Shown here piece by piece: positions 18,740-28,137 of a stretch of DNA of 54,253 nucleotides. Each line of letters begins with the position of its first letter. The first letter of the stretch is position 1. The DNA is taken from the NCBI RefSeq assembly GCF_946886105.1, contig NZ_CAMPHV010000038.1, positions 1 through 54,253 on the forward strand. The letters are read 5' to 3'. Position numbers and translations under genes: made by a program. Source of the DNA: an uncultured Pseudomonas sp. (GTDB lineage Bacteria; Pseudomonadota; Gammaproteobacteria; Pseudomonadales; Pseudomonadaceae). The notes under the pieces are model-generated. The model worked only from the letters and a program-made list of their open reading frames with translations, was not told where the DNA came from and ran no database searches.

Positions 18740-21700
18740 TGCACGGTCTGATCGCCGCGGCCATGGATCGCAGCCGCACCAGCCTGCTGCTCCTGGCCTT
18801 TCTGATCGTCGGCGGCCTGGGCGCCTATTTGGCGATCCCCAAGGAGTCCAATCCGGATGTCAGCATCCCGATCATCTATGTCGCGGTGACCCTCGAAGGG
18901 ATCAGCCCGGAAGATGCCGAACGCTTGCTGGTACGCCCGCTCGAACAGGAGCTGCGCAGCCTCGAAGGGATCAAGGAGATGCGCTCGACCGCAAGCGAGG
19001 GCCGCGCCACCGTGACCCTGGAATTCGATGCCGGCTTCGACGCCAAGCAGGCGCTCGCCGATGTGCGGGAAAAAGTAGACACCGCGCGCAGCAAACTGCC
19101 GGACGAAGCCGACGAGCCGACCGTGCATGAGGTCAATGTGGCGCTGTTCCCGGTACTGTCGATCGGTCTTTCCGGGCCGCTCGCCGAGCAGGAGCTGGTG
19201 TATGTGGCGCGGCGTCTGAAGGACAACATCGAAGGCATCGCCGAAGTGCTGTCGGTGGAAATCGGCGGCGACCGCGAAGACCTGCTGGAGATCGTCGTCG
19301 ATCCCCAGGTGCTCGACAGCTACGGCGTCGACTACACCGAACTGTTCAATCTGGTCTCGCGCAACAACCGCCTGGTCGCCGCCGGCAGCCTGGACAGCGG
19401 CGCCGGGCGCATCAGCATGAAAGTGCCCGGGGTGATCGAGGACCTAGACGACATCCTGAGCATGCCGGTCAAGGTGGTCGACAACAGCGTGGTGACCTTC
19501 GGCGATGTCGCCACCATCCACCGCACCTTCAAAGACCCCACCGGCTACGCGCGGATCAACGGCCAGCCGGCGGTGGTACTGGAAGTCGCCAAACGCAGCG
19601 GCGCCAATATCATCGAGACCATCGAGCAGGTCAAAGCGCTGATGGCCCAGGCCCAGCCGCTGCTGCCCGAGGGCCTGCAGGTCAGCTACATCATGGATCA
19701 GTCGCAACAGGTCGAGGACATGCTCAGCGACCTGCTGAACAATGTGATGACCGCCATCGTTCTGGTGTTGATCCTGGTGGTGGCGAGCATGGGCATGCGT
19801 TCGGCGCTGCTGGTCGGCCTGACCATTCCCGGCGCGTTCCTGACCGGCATCCTGTTGATCTGGATGCTCGGTTTCACCCTGAATATCGTCGTGCTGTTCA
19901 GCCTGATTCTGGTTGCCGGCATGCTGGTCGACGGCGCCATCGTGGTCTCCGAGCTGGCCGACCGTTACCTGCAGCAAGGCCAGAATTCACGCCAGGCCTG
20001 GGCCAACGCGGCGACGCGGATGGCCTGGCCGGTGATCGCCTCCACCGCCACTACCCTGGTGGTGTTCCTGCCGCTGCTGTTCTGGCCCGGGGTGGTCGGC
20101 CAGTTCATGAAATACCTGCCGGCCACGGTGATCGTCTGCCTGCTCGCCTCCCTGGCCATGGCCCTGGTATTTCTGCCGGTGCTCGGCGCGGTCACCGGTG
20201 GCCAACCGCTGCCGCCGGCGGATAAGCCCAATCGCGGTGCCCAGGCCTATCGCACGCTGCTGGGCAGATTGCTGCGGCGTCCGGGGCTGACCCTGTTCGG
20301 CCTGCTCGCTCTGATCGCGTTGATCTATACCGCTTACGGGCGCTTCAACCATGGCGTGGAGTTCTTCCCCGAGGTCGAGCCGGAAAGCGCGCAAATCTGG
20401 CTGCGCGCCCGCGGCGATCTGTCGGTGCAGGAAAAGGACGCGCTGCTCAAGCAGGTGGAAAGCCGCCTGCTCGGCATGAGCGAGGTCAAGGCGCTGTACG
20501 CCCGCTCCCTGGCGCTGCCGGACGGCCAGCTCGGCGTCGACGTGATCGGCACCCTGCAGTTCCAGTTCGTCGACTGGCACGAGCGGCGCCCGGCCAAACG
20601 GATTCTCGCCGACATGGCGCAGCGCAGCGCCGATATCCCCGGTGTGGTGCTGGAATTCCGCGCCCAGGAAGAAGGACCGAGCGGCGGCAAGCCGGTCAAG
20701 CTGCAGATCAGCGGTCTGGACCCGGCCAAGACTTCGCTCTGGATCGACCAGTTGCGCGAAACCATGCAGAAGGTTGGCGGCTTCAAGGACATCGAGGACG
20801 ACCGCGCCCTGCCCGGCATCGAGTGGCGGATCAAGGTCGACCGCGAAGCCGCCGCGCGTTTCGGCGCCGATGTGCTGAGCGTGGGCAATGCCGTGCAGAT
20901 GATCACCAACGGCTTGAAGCTGGCGACCTACCGCCCGGAAGACGCCACCGACGAGGTGGATATCCGCGTACGCCTGCCGGGCGACTGGCGTTCCCTCGAC
21001 CAACTCGGCCGCCTGACCCTGAATACCTCGAGCGGCCAGGTGCCGCTGTCGAACTTCGTCGACCTGCAACCGGCGCCCAAGGTCGGCACCCTGCACCGCG
21101 TCGACGGCGACCGCACCATCACCCTGCAAGCCGATCTGGCCGAGGGCGCACGCCTCGACGAACGCCTGCAAGCGCTGCGCGAAGCCATGGGCGAACTGCC
21201 CGCCGATATCCAGCTGCAAACCGCCGGCGAAGAGGCCGATCAGCAAGAGGCCGCGGCCTTCCTGGCGACGGCCTTCGGCGTGGCGATCTTCCTGATGTTC
21301 ATCATCCTGGTAACCCAGTTCAACAGCCTCTACCAGGCGCTGATGGTGCTCTCGGCGATCGTTCTGTCCACCGCCGGGGTGCTGATGGGATTGCTGGTCA
21401 ACGGCCAGTCGTTCGGCATCGTCATGGTCGGCATGGGCCTGATCGCCCTGGCCGGCATCGTGGTGAACAACAACATCATCCTGATCGACACTTACAACCA
21501 GCTACGCCGCCAGGGCCTGGAGCCGCGCGAGGCGGCGCTGGAAACCGGCAGCCTGCGCCTGCGCCCGGTATTGCTGACCGCGGTGACCACCATTCTCGGC
21601 TTGATGCCGATGGTGCTCAGCGTTAACGTCGACCTGCTGACCCCGAGCCTGGGCGTCGGCGCGCCTTCGACCCAATGGTGGACCCAGCTGTCCAGCGCCA

Positions 21701-21879
21701 TCGCCGGCGGCCTGAGTTTCGCCACCCTGCTGACGTTACTCCTGACCCCCTGCCTGCTGGTGCTGGGCGCGCGCTTCGAACGTCGTCCGCCACCGCTGGA
21801 GACCTTCGACGACGACCTGCTGGACCTGCCGGAACACCTGCTCGCGCCGCAACCGGCCAAGGCCAGCCTGAGCAACTAG
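18739..21879 (+). CDS. RND efflux pump (hydrophobe/amphiphile type)
   Basis: 1046 aa with the full AcrB-type layout: twelve membrane helices and two periplasmic porter loops. The TM4 relay motif reads GMLVDGAIVVSE, so only the first of the two Asp of AcrB (GLLVDDAIVV) is kept. It lacks the Met triad of CusA and belongs to a drug/solvent-type pump rather than a metal pump. The substrate cannot be read from sequence. No outer-membrane channel gene is in the operon, so a shared OprM/TolC-like channel must serve it. It is co-transcribed with tetR, the fusion protein and probably the cupin gene 19 nt downstream. Confidence 0.92.
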   Translation: MHGLIAAAMDRSRTSLLLLAFLIVGGLGAYLAIPKESNPDVSIPIIYVAVTLEGISPEDAERLLVRPLEQELRSLEGIKEMRSTASEGRATVTLEFDAGFDAKQALADVREKVDTARSKLPDEADEPTVHEVNVALFPVLSIGLSGPLAEQELVYVARRLKDNIEGIAEVLSVEIGGDREDLLEIVVDPQVLDSYGVDYTELFNLVSRNNRLVAAGSLDSGAGRISMKVPGVIEDLDDILSMPVKVVDNSVVTFGDVATIHRTFKDPTGYARINGQPAVVLEVAKRSGANIIETIEQVKALMAQAQPLLPEGLQVSYIMDQSQQVEDMLSDLLNNVMTAIVLVLILVVASMGMRSALLVGLTIPGAFLTGILLIWMLGFTLNIVVLFSLILVAGMLVDGAIVVSELADRYLQQGQNSRQAWANAATRMAWPVIASTATTLVVFLPLLFWPGVVGQFMKYLPATVIVCLLASLAMALVFLPVLGAVTGGQPLPPADKPNRGAQAYRTLLGRLLRRPGLTLFGLLALIALIYTAYGRFNHGVEFFPEVEPESAQIWLRARGDLSVQEKDALLKQVESRLLGMSEVKALYARSLALPDGQLGVDVIGTLQFQFVDWHERRPAKRILADMAQRSADIPGVVLEFRAQEEGPSGGKPVKLQISGLDPAKTSLWIDQLRETMQKVGGFKDIEDDRALPGIEWRIKVDREAAARFGADVLSVGNAVQMITNGLKLATYRPEDATDEVDIRVRLPGDWRSLDQLGRLTLNTSSGQVPLSNFVDLQPAPKVGTLHRVDGDRTITLQADLAEGARLDERLQALREAMGELPADIQLQTAGEEADQQEAAAFLATAFGVAIFLMFIILVTQFNSLYQALMVLSAIVLSTAGVLMGLLVNGQSFGIVMVGMGLIALAGIVVNNNIILIDTYNQLRRQGLEPREAALETGSLRLRPVLLTAVTTILGLMPMVLSVNVDLLTPSLGVGAPSTQWWTQLSSAIAGGLSFATLLTLLLTPCLLVLGARFERRPPPLETFDDDLLDLPEHLLAPQPAKASLSN

Positions 21880-21898
21880 GACTTTTAGGAGTTATTAC

Positions 21899-22228
21899 AT
21901 GGACATCGGCAATATCCCTTTCGGCATCACCGACTGGAGCCAGATCGAACCCAGCGAACATGCCGGCGACACCGGCATGGCCTACTGGCGCACCCAGGTG
22001 TTCGGCAACATTCGCGTACGCATGGTCGAATACACGCCCGGCTATCTGGCCGACCACTGGTGCCACAAGGGCCATATCCTGCTGTGCCTGGAAGGCGAAC
22101 TGCACACCGAACTGGAAGACGGCCGCCGCTTCGTCATGACTCCGGGCATGAGCTACCAGGTCGCCGACCAGGCCGAAGCCCACCGCTCCTCGACCGCCAC
22201 GGGCGCGCGTTTGTTTATCGTCGATTAG
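21899..22228 (+). CDS. DHCW-motif cupin-fold protein
   Basis: 109 aa, one small cupin barrel. The central segment YLADHWCHKGHILLCLEGEL carries the conserved His/Trp/Cys cluster of the 'DHCW motif cupin' family, with GELHTELEDGR and GMSYQVAD as the second half of the barrel. Enzymatic function is unknown for the family; a metal or small ligand may be bound. AGGAG lies 7-11 nt upstream and the gene begins 19 nt after the RND pump, so it is likely the fourth gene of that operon. Confidence 0.85.
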   Translation: MDIGNIPFGITDWSQIEPSEHAGDTGMAYWRTQVFGNIRVRMVEYTPGYLADHWCHKGHILLCLEGELHTELEDGRRFVMTPGMSYQVADQAEAHRSSTATGARLFIVD

Positions 22229-22241
22229 CAGGCCGCTCTGG

Positions 22242-22383
22242 TAGCCCGGATAAGCCTTGGCGCAATCCGGGGAGATCTCGGGCGCTGGATCAAGAAACGC
22301 GGGGATTGCATATCGTAGGGCGGACATGCCGAAGGCTTGTCCGCCATTGAGCGGTCAGCGATGGACAAGGCTTCGCCATGTCC
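22242..22383. repeat. REP cluster downstream of the cupin gene
   Basis: One GTAGCCCGGATAAGCC...CAATCCGGGG copy (22242-22273) belongs to the common family. A second type starts GTAGGGCGGACA at 22315 and closes with TGTCCGCC at 22345 (8-bp stem). A GGACA...TGTCC half follows at about 22361-22382. No gene is seen between 22229 and 22447. Confidence 0.7.
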
Positions 22384-22447
22384 CCCCTACACAAGCGCAC
22401 TTCGCGCCCTGATGCATCTAGAAAGCCCGCGAGAGCGCCGCACATAT

Positions 22448-23269
22448 TCAAACCATCTGCAAATGCCGCTTACCCGCCGGTGGCGGGTAAGCCGCGTCTA
22501 TTGTCGCCAGGTCCTCGGCGTTCAAGCGCAAGCCCGCCGCTTCGGCATTCAGGTGCAGGTGCGCGGGATCGACCGCCTTGGGGATGGCGATCACCCCTGG
22601 CTCGCGTAACGCCCAGGCCAGGGCGACCTGGGCCGGGGTGACGGCATGTCGTTCGGCCACCTCGCGCAGCGCCGGGCTGCGCAGCAATTGCCCGCCCTGG
22701 CCCAACGGACAATAGGCCATCAACGGCATGCCCTGACGTTGCTGCCAGGGCAGCAGATCGAATTCGATACCGCGCGCCTCCGGGTTGTACAACACCTGAT
22801 TGGTCGCACAGGCCGGCGCGTCGAGTTCCTGCATATCCGCCAGGTCGAAATTCGACACGCCCCAGCGCTTGATCTTGCCCTGCTCGCGCAGGCGCTCGAA
22901 GGCTTCGACGGTTTCCGCCAGCGGATACTGGCCGCGCCAGTGCAGGAGGTAGAGATCGATGACCTCGGTCTTCAGGCGCTGCAAACTGCGCTCGCAAGCG
23001 GCGGCCACCCCATTGCGGCTGGCGTTGTGCGGGTAGACCTTACTGACCAGGAACACGCTGTCGCGCTGTCCGGCGATCGCCTCGCCCACCACCACCTCGG
23101 CGCCGCCCTCGCCGTACATTTCCGCGGTATCGATCAGCGTCAGACCGAGTTCGATGCCCAGGCGCAACGCCGCCACTTCCGCGCGGCGCTGCGCGGCATC
23201 CTCGCCCATGCGCCAGGTGCCCTGGCCGATACGTGGCACCTGGACGCCCGCCAATTCGATGCTGTTCAT
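22448..23269 (-). CDS. Aldo/keto reductase
   Basis: 273 aa from ATG 23269 (MNSIELAGVQVPRIGQGTW). A single (beta/alpha)8 barrel with the catalytic tetrad visible: Asp and Tyr in LIDTAEMYGEG, Lys in VSKVYPHN and His in LLHWRGQYP. The NADPH-binding end reads GVIAIPKAVDPAH. It reduces an aldehyde or ketone; the substrate is unknown. The ATG overlaps the stop of the VOC gene upstream by 4 nt, so it is the last gene of a coupled four-gene set (methyltransferase, VOC, VOC, AKR). Confidence 0.9.
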   Translation of the reverse strand: MNSIELAGVQVPRIGQGTWRMGEDAAQRRAEVAALRLGIELGLTLIDTAEMYGEGGAEVVVGEAIAGQRDSVFLVSKVYPHNASRNGVAAACERSLQRLKTEVIDLYLLHWRGQYPLAETVEAFERLREQGKIKRWGVSNFDLADMQELDAPACATNQVLYNPEARGIEFDLLPWQQRQGMPLMAYCPLGQGGQLLRSPALREVAERHAVTPAQVALAWALREPGVIAIPKAVDPAHLHLNAEAAGLRLNAEDLATIDAAYPPPAGKRHLQMV

Positions 23270-23706
23270 GCTTTGTCGCACTCCTCGTCTGTATAGGGGT
23301 TATAACTGCCGAACGACCACAGATGGCCTTCCGGGTCGTGGCAGCTGAAACCGCGGCCGCCGTAGTCCTCGTCTTTGATATCGATGACGATCCAGGCGCC
23401 ACCTGCTTTGGCCCTGGCGTAGAGCGCATCGGCATCGTCGACCAGCACATAGAGGCTCTGGGTGCAGCCACCGACCTGATCCGGCTGGCGCATCAGCCGC
23501 CCAAATTCGGATTCGACCGCCGAGCCGAGCATCAGCATGTTCTTGCCTTTACCGAAGAGCAGTTGGGCATGGGCGATCCCGCCCCCCTCGTCGGGCACCA
23601 CAAGATGGCGCTCGAAGCCGAAGGTCTTGCACAGCCAATCGATGGCCGCGGGTGCATCGCGGTAACGCAGGCAAGGAATCAGTTTGGCACCGGTATCAAC
23701 GCTCAT
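23266..23706 (-). CDS. VOC-fold protein (glyoxalase/bleomycin resistance type)
   Basis: 146 aa from ATG 23706 (MSVDTGAKLIPCLRYRDAPA). It shows the paired beta-alpha-beta-beta-beta modules of the vicinal-oxygen-chelate fold: LRYRDAPAAIDWLCKTFGF near the start and HDPEGHLWSFGSYNPY at the end, a layout often labelled 'PhnB-like/glyoxalase'. Possible metal ligands are His and Glu in the second half. The substrate is unknown. It overlaps the second VOC gene by 11 nt and the reductase gene by 4 nt. Confidence 0.85.
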   Translation of the reverse strand: MSVDTGAKLIPCLRYRDAPAAIDWLCKTFGFERHLVVPDEGGGIAHAQLLFGKGKNMLMLGSAVESEFGRLMRQPDQVGGCTQSLYVLVDDADALYARAKAGGAWIVIDIKDEDYGGRGFSCHDPEGHLWSFGSYNPYTDEECDKA

Positions 23707-24121
23707 AACCACCTCCCGTTCGCACTTCGTCATAGCCGTGGCCCAGCCATTGCAACAGACAACAACCATGGCCGAATGGATCGCTCAAGCCGACCGAACG
23801 GCCCCATGCTTCGGTACTGATGGGCCCTTGCTGGCGCGCGCCGGCGGCCAGGGCGCGGGCCAGGGCGGCGTCGAGATCCTCGACCACGAGATCCAGGTGT
23901 ACGGGCGTCCAATGACGCTGGTAAATGCGTGGCTGCGGGCTGTTGGCGAAAGGCGCGGTGCCTGGCGCCTTCGCCAACAGATAGAGCGGCGAGGAGGCGC
24001 CGAGCAATTCGACCACCGTACCGCCAAACAGATGCCGGCCCTCTTGCAGGCCGAATGCGCGGGTATAGAAGGCCAACGCCGTGGGCAGATCCGGTACATC
24101 GATATTCACCAGCAACTGCAT
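23696..24121 (-). CDS. VOC-fold protein
   Basis: 141 aa from ATG 24121 (MQLLVNIDVPDLPTALAFYT); the longer upstream reading overlaps the methyltransferase gene and is a shadow. It is a glyoxalase-type fold with typical halves: DLPTALAFYTRAFGLQEGRHL and LVVEDLDAALARALAAGA, then LSDPFGHGCCLLQW. The ATG shares one base with the methyltransferase stop (TGATG). It is distinct in sequence from the VOC protein after it, so the two are not a recent duplication. Confidence 0.85.
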   Translation of the reverse strand: MQLLVNIDVPDLPTALAFYTRAFGLQEGRHLFGGTVVELLGASSPLYLLAKAPGTAPFANSPQPRIYQRHWTPVHLDLVVEDLDAALARALAAGARQQGPISTEAWGRSVGLSDPFGHGCCLLQWLGHGYDEVRTGGGYER

Positions 24122-24822
24122 CAAGCCCGGTCCTGCTCGGCGCTGAGCAATAGCAACAACGACACCGGCTGTTCGCTCTGCGGGTGCAGCGGCTCCTGCA
24201 ACCATTGCAGGCGCCAGCCGGTTTGCCGCAGCAGGGTCAACCAGGATTCGAGGGTGCGGAAAAACCAGGGCATGGCCTGGCTGAAACCTTCGCCAAAACC
24301 GGTGAAGGTTTCCACCCGCCAACCATCGCGGTAACCCGAAGCGCCGCCGGCGCGCCAAGGGTGGAGGGTCTGGATCAGCAAACGGCCACCGGATTCGAGC
24401 AGCTCGTGCAGCGCCTCCAGGGTTGGCGCCAGCGGGTCTTCGAGCAGGGCGAAATTGCACACCAGCACATCGAAGCGGCCGAGCTGCGCTGCCTGGTTGG
24501 CCAACTCGCCATAACCGCAGACCCGGTAGCGGGTGCGCTCATGGCTCAACGCCTGCGCCCTGTCGATCAAAGGCACCGAAGCATCGACGCCAACCGATTC
24601 GATGCCCTGCTCGGCCAAACCGCGGCATAACCAGCCTTCGCCGCAACCGATATCCAGCACCCGTTTGGGCGCTAAAGCCACCACCGCCTGCACGATGGCC
24701 GCATCGGTGACCAAGCGCCGGCTTTCGATACGCCGCTCGCGCACCGCCGCCGTCCAGGCATCGGCGTTCGCTTGCCAACTGAGTTGGAGTTGTTCGTGGT
24801 GATCGCGTTGCATAGCTGCCAT
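24121..24822 (-). CDS. Class I SAM-dependent methyltransferase
   Basis: 233 aa (or 230 from the ATG at 24813; neither start has a clear RBS). The SAM-binding motif I is VLDIGCGEGWLCRGL with the acidic motif II GVDASVPLIDRA; the later FDVLVCNFALLEDP and ESGGRLLIQTLHPW are motif-III-like. The fold matches small-molecule methyltransferases of the UbiE/Methyltransf_11 type. It is the first gene of a translationally coupled set with two VOC proteins and an aldo/keto reductase; this hints at detoxification of a small metabolite, but the substrate is unknown. Confidence 0.88.
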   Translation of the reverse strand: MAAMQRDHHEQLQLSWQANADAWTAAVRERRIESRRLVTDAAIVQAVVALAPKRVLDIGCGEGWLCRGLAEQGIESVGVDASVPLIDRAQALSHERTRYRVCGYGELANQAAQLGRFDVLVCNFALLEDPLAPTLEALHELLESGGRLLIQTLHPWRAGGASGYRDGWRVETFTGFGEGFSQAMPWFFRTLESWLTLLRQTGWRLQWLQEPLHPQSEQPVSLLLLLSAEQDRA

Positions 24823-25032
24823 GCCATCCGTCGCCCATCGATGGAATGATTCTAAGCCGGTAAATATTTTTATGTCCGCTTCACGTCATGTTATTTGGCG
24901 CAACTAAGCTTTTAGCAAGCGGCTTTAAACCAGCGAAACGTAGCGCCACATGGAACCTAGTGGAAAACCATTTGCTCTACCGTTTGTCGGTTATGCACGA
25001 CATTTCCAAGTTGAACGAACAGGGAGACCTTT

Positions 25033-28000
25033 TTGCTAACGGATGCAGCCGACACGACGTCGGCAACCAATAGCCAGGCCGCCATGCCGACGCCACCGCG
25101 CAAGCGACGAAGCCGGCTACGCCTGGCAATACGCCTGACCCTGCTGGTCCTGTTGATCGCCGGCGGCCTGTTGGTCGCCAATGAAATGCGCACCTCGCAC
25201 CTGCAGGCTTACGAACTCAGCCGCTACGCGAAAAGCCTCACCTACAAGGTTGAACCCGGCCCCAGCCCGGCGATCGTCTACCCCAAGGAGGGGCCTTTCG
25301 ATAAGCGCCTGGGTTATACCCATATCCCGATGATGCTCGAACGTCTGGATCAGCGCGGCTTCGGCGTGCACCGCCAGGCGCGCTTTTCCCCCGCTCTGCT
25401 CGACTATGCCGAGCGCGGCTTCTTCGTGCCCTACCCGGAAAAACCCCAGGCCGGCCTGCGCATCGCCGATTGCCGCGGCACGCCGTTTTATGAATTCCGT
25501 TACCCCAGCCGGCGCTACCCCAGCTTCTCCGCCATTCCGCCACTGATCACCAACAGCTTGCTGTTTATCGAGAACCGCCATCTGCTCGACCCCGAGCAGC
25601 CACACGCCAACCCCGCGGTGGACTGGCCGCGCTTCTTCATGGCGGCCGTCTCGCAGGTCGGCAAGATGATGGAAATGCAGGACGACTCCGCGGGCGGCAG
25701 CACCCTGGCCACCCAGTTGGAGAAATACCGCCACTCGCCCGACGGCCTGACCCTCTCGGCCATGGAAAAACTGCGGCAGATGATCTCCGCCAGCGTGCGC
25801 ACTTACCAGTACGGCCCGCTGACCATGCCAGCCCGGGAAAACATCGTGCGCGATTACCTCAACAGCGTGCCGCTATCCGCCGCCCCCGGGCACGGCGAGG
25901 TCCACGGCATCGCCGATGGTTTGCGCATCTGGTTCGGCGCCGACTTCGATCAGGTCAACCGCCTGCTCGACCCGCAGCGCTCGCCTGATGTCAGTGTGGA
26001 ACAACGCGCCCTGGCCTTGCGCCAGGTGCTCGCGTTATTGATCGCCCAGCGCCGGCCCTCCTATTACCTGGCCCAGGGCCGGCATGACCTGGCCGACCTG
26101 ACCGACAGCCATATCCGCCTGCTCGCCGGCGGCGGCCTGATCGACCGCGAGCTACGCGATGCGGCGCTCGCGCAAACCCTGAGTTACCGCGATTGGCAGC
26201 TGCAACCCAACCTGCAAACGGTGGACAGCAGCAAGGGCATCAGCGTGACCCGCTCGCGCCTGTCGTCGCTGCTGAATATGCCGCTGTACGACCTCGACCG
26301 CCTCGACCTGAACACCGACAGCACCCTGCACAACGAGCTGCAACAGGCCGCCAGTCAGTACCTGCAACGCCTGGCGGAGCCGGCGTTCGCCGAGCAGATC
26401 GGCCTGTTCGGCGAGCGTCTGCTGTCGCCGGAGAAAACCGCCGAGGTGCGCTACAGCTTCACCCTGTTCGAACGCACCGCAAACGGCAGCCGCGTGCGCG
26501 TGCAAACCGACAGCACCGATCAGCCGTTCGACATCAACGAGGGGAGTAAGCTGGAGCTCGGTTCCACCGCCAAGCTGCGGGTGCTGGCCACCTACCTGGA
26601 AATAATCGCCGAATTGCACGCCCGTCACGCCGGGCAACCGCCGACGCAGTTGCGCGCGGTGGAGGCCGAGGACAACCTGAGCCGTTGGGCGCTCGACTAC
26701 CTGTTAAGCAATCCGCAGGCGAATCTTCCGGCCATGCTCGACGCCGCGCTGGAGCGCAAATATTCGGCCAGCCCCCACGAACGCTTCTTCACCGGCGGCG
26801 GCATCCACACCTTCGCCAACTTCCGCCGCGAAGACAACCAACGCATCGCCAGCATGCGCGAAGCGCTGCGCGAGTCGCTCAACCTGCCGTTTATCCGGCT
26901 GATGCGCGACATCGTGCGCTACACCACCTACCAGGGGCCGGGCAACAGCGCGCAATTGCTGAAGGACGACAGCGACCCGCGGCGCGAAGCCTACCTGCGC
27001 GATTTCGCCGACCGCGAAGGCAAAACCTTCCTGCTGCGCTTCTGGCGCAAATACCAGGGCCAGGCGGCGCAACCGCGCCTGGAAACCTTCCTCAGCGGCC
27101 TGCGCCACACCTCGGTGCGGCTCGCCGCAGTGCACCGTTATCTGTTGCCGGATGCCGATCAGGCCACCTTCGCCGCGTTCCTGCAGGCCCATGTGCCGCA
27201 GGAAAAACTCAGCGACAAGCGCATCGCCGAACTCTACGACAGATACGGGCCGGGCTCCTACGACCTGCCGGACCAAAGCTATATCGCCCGCGTGCACCCC
27301 TTGGAGCTGTGGTTGCTCGGTTATCTGAACGAGCAGCCCCAGGCCACCTTCAGCGAAGCGGTCGAGGCCAGCCGCGACGAGCGCCAGGAGGTCTACGGCT
27401 GGCTGTTCCGCAGCCGCCACAAGAGCGCCCGCGACAGCCGCATCCGGATCATGCTCGAGGTCGAGGCCTTTCTCGATATCCACCGCCGTTGGCAGAACCT
27501 GGGTTACCCCTTCGGCCATCTGGTGCCGTCGCTGGCCACCGCCATCGGCAGCTCCGGCGACCGCCCGGCGGCCCTGGCCGAGCTGATGGGGATCATCCAG
27601 AACGACGGCATCCGCCAGCCGACCACGCGCATCGACAGCCTGCATTTCGCCGCCGATACGCCCTATGAAACCCTGGTGACGCGTAACACCACCGGCGGCG
27701 AGCGGGTCATGGCCTCGGAAGTCGCGGCGGCCCTGCGCAACGCCCTCGCCGAGGTCGTGGAAAACGGCACCGCGCGGCGCCTGCAAGGCGTTTTCCTGAG
27801 TCCGGACGGGCAGCCATTGAAAGTCGGCGGCAAAACCGGCACCGGCGACAACCGCACCGAAGTCGTCGGCCCCGGCGGCCGGGTGCTCAGCTCGCGGGCG
27901 ATGAACCGCACCGCGACCTTCGTGTTCTACCTCGGCCCGCGTCACTACGGCACCCTCACCGCCTTCGTGCCGGGCCGCGCGGCGGAGAACTTCCGCTTCA

Positions 28001-28122
28001 CCTCGGCCTTGCCGGTGCAAGTGCTAAAAGGCATGGCGCCGATCCTGCTGCCCTATCTGGAGCCCGGCACCCATAGCCAATGCCAACCGCCTTTGCCCTC
28101 GGTACAGGCGAGTTGGCGGTAG
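25033..28122 (+). CDS. Divergent class A penicillin-binding protein (GT51 plus transpeptidase)
   Basis: 1029 aa. A cytoplasmic N-terminus and one membrane helix (about 32-50) are followed by an unusual 120-residue lead-in, a GT51-like glycosyltransferase (about 165-330) and a C-terminal transpeptidase. The transpeptidase motifs are intact: Ser511-Thr-Ala-Lys514, Ser615-Leu-Asn617 and Lys934-Thr-Gly-Thr. The glycosyltransferase motifs are off-consensus: Glu180 lies in FIENRHLLDP instead of EDRRFYEHHG, and GGSTLATQLEK (221-231) replaces GGSTLTQQLAKN. It should polymerise and/or cross-link peptidoglycan in the periplasm. Start: TTG 25033 has AGGGAG 6 nt upstream; an in-frame ATG at 25084 is the alternative. 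It stands alone, with no partner gene. Confidence 0.82.
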   Translation: MLTDAADTTSATNSQAAMPTPPRKRRSRLRLAIRLTLLVLLIAGGLLVANEMRTSHLQAYELSRYAKSLTYKVEPGPSPAIVYPKEGPFDKRLGYTHIPMMLERLDQRGFGVHRQARFSPALLDYAERGFFVPYPEKPQAGLRIADCRGTPFYEFRYPSRRYPSFSAIPPLITNSLLFIENRHLLDPEQPHANPAVDWPRFFMAAVSQVGKMMEMQDDSAGGSTLATQLEKYRHSPDGLTLSAMEKLRQMISASVRTYQYGPLTMPARENIVRDYLNSVPLSAAPGHGEVHGIADGLRIWFGADFDQVNRLLDPQRSPDVSVEQRALALRQVLALLIAQRRPSYYLAQGRHDLADLTDSHIRLLAGGGLIDRELRDAALAQTLSYRDWQLQPNLQTVDSSKGISVTRSRLSSLLNMPLYDLDRLDLNTDSTLHNELQQAASQYLQRLAEPAFAEQIGLFGERLLSPEKTAEVRYSFTLFERTANGSRVRVQTDSTDQPFDINEGSKLELGSTAKLRVLATYLEIIAELHARHAGQPPTQLRAVEAEDNLSRWALDYLLSNPQANLPAMLDAALERKYSASPHERFFTGGGIHTFANFRREDNQRIASMREALRESLNLPFIRLMRDIVRYTTYQGPGNSAQLLKDDSDPRREAYLRDFADREGKTFLLRFWRKYQGQAAQPRLETFLSGLRHTSVRLAAVHRYLLPDADQATFAAFLQAHVPQEKLSDKRIAELYDRYGPGSYDLPDQSYIARVHPLELWLLGYLNEQPQATFSEAVEASRDERQEVYGWLFRSRHKSARDSRIRIMLEVEAFLDIHRRWQNLGYPFGHLVPSLATAIGSSGDRPAALAELMGIIQNDGIRQPTTRIDSLHFAADTPYETLVTRNTTGGERVMASEVAAALRNALAEVVENGTARRLQGVFLSPDGQPLKVGGKTGTGDNRTEVVGPGGRVLSSRAMNRTATFVFYLGPRHYGTLTAFVPGRAAENFRFTSALPVQVLKGMAPILLPYLEPGTHSQCQPPLPSVQASWR

Positions 28123-28137
28123 TGGGGCCGACAGCGC

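Noticed and set aside
18739..21879. Metal-efflux assignment for the second RND pump
   Set aside because: The CusA Met triad and GAMVDAA relay are absent; it has the drug-type layout with a TetR regulator.
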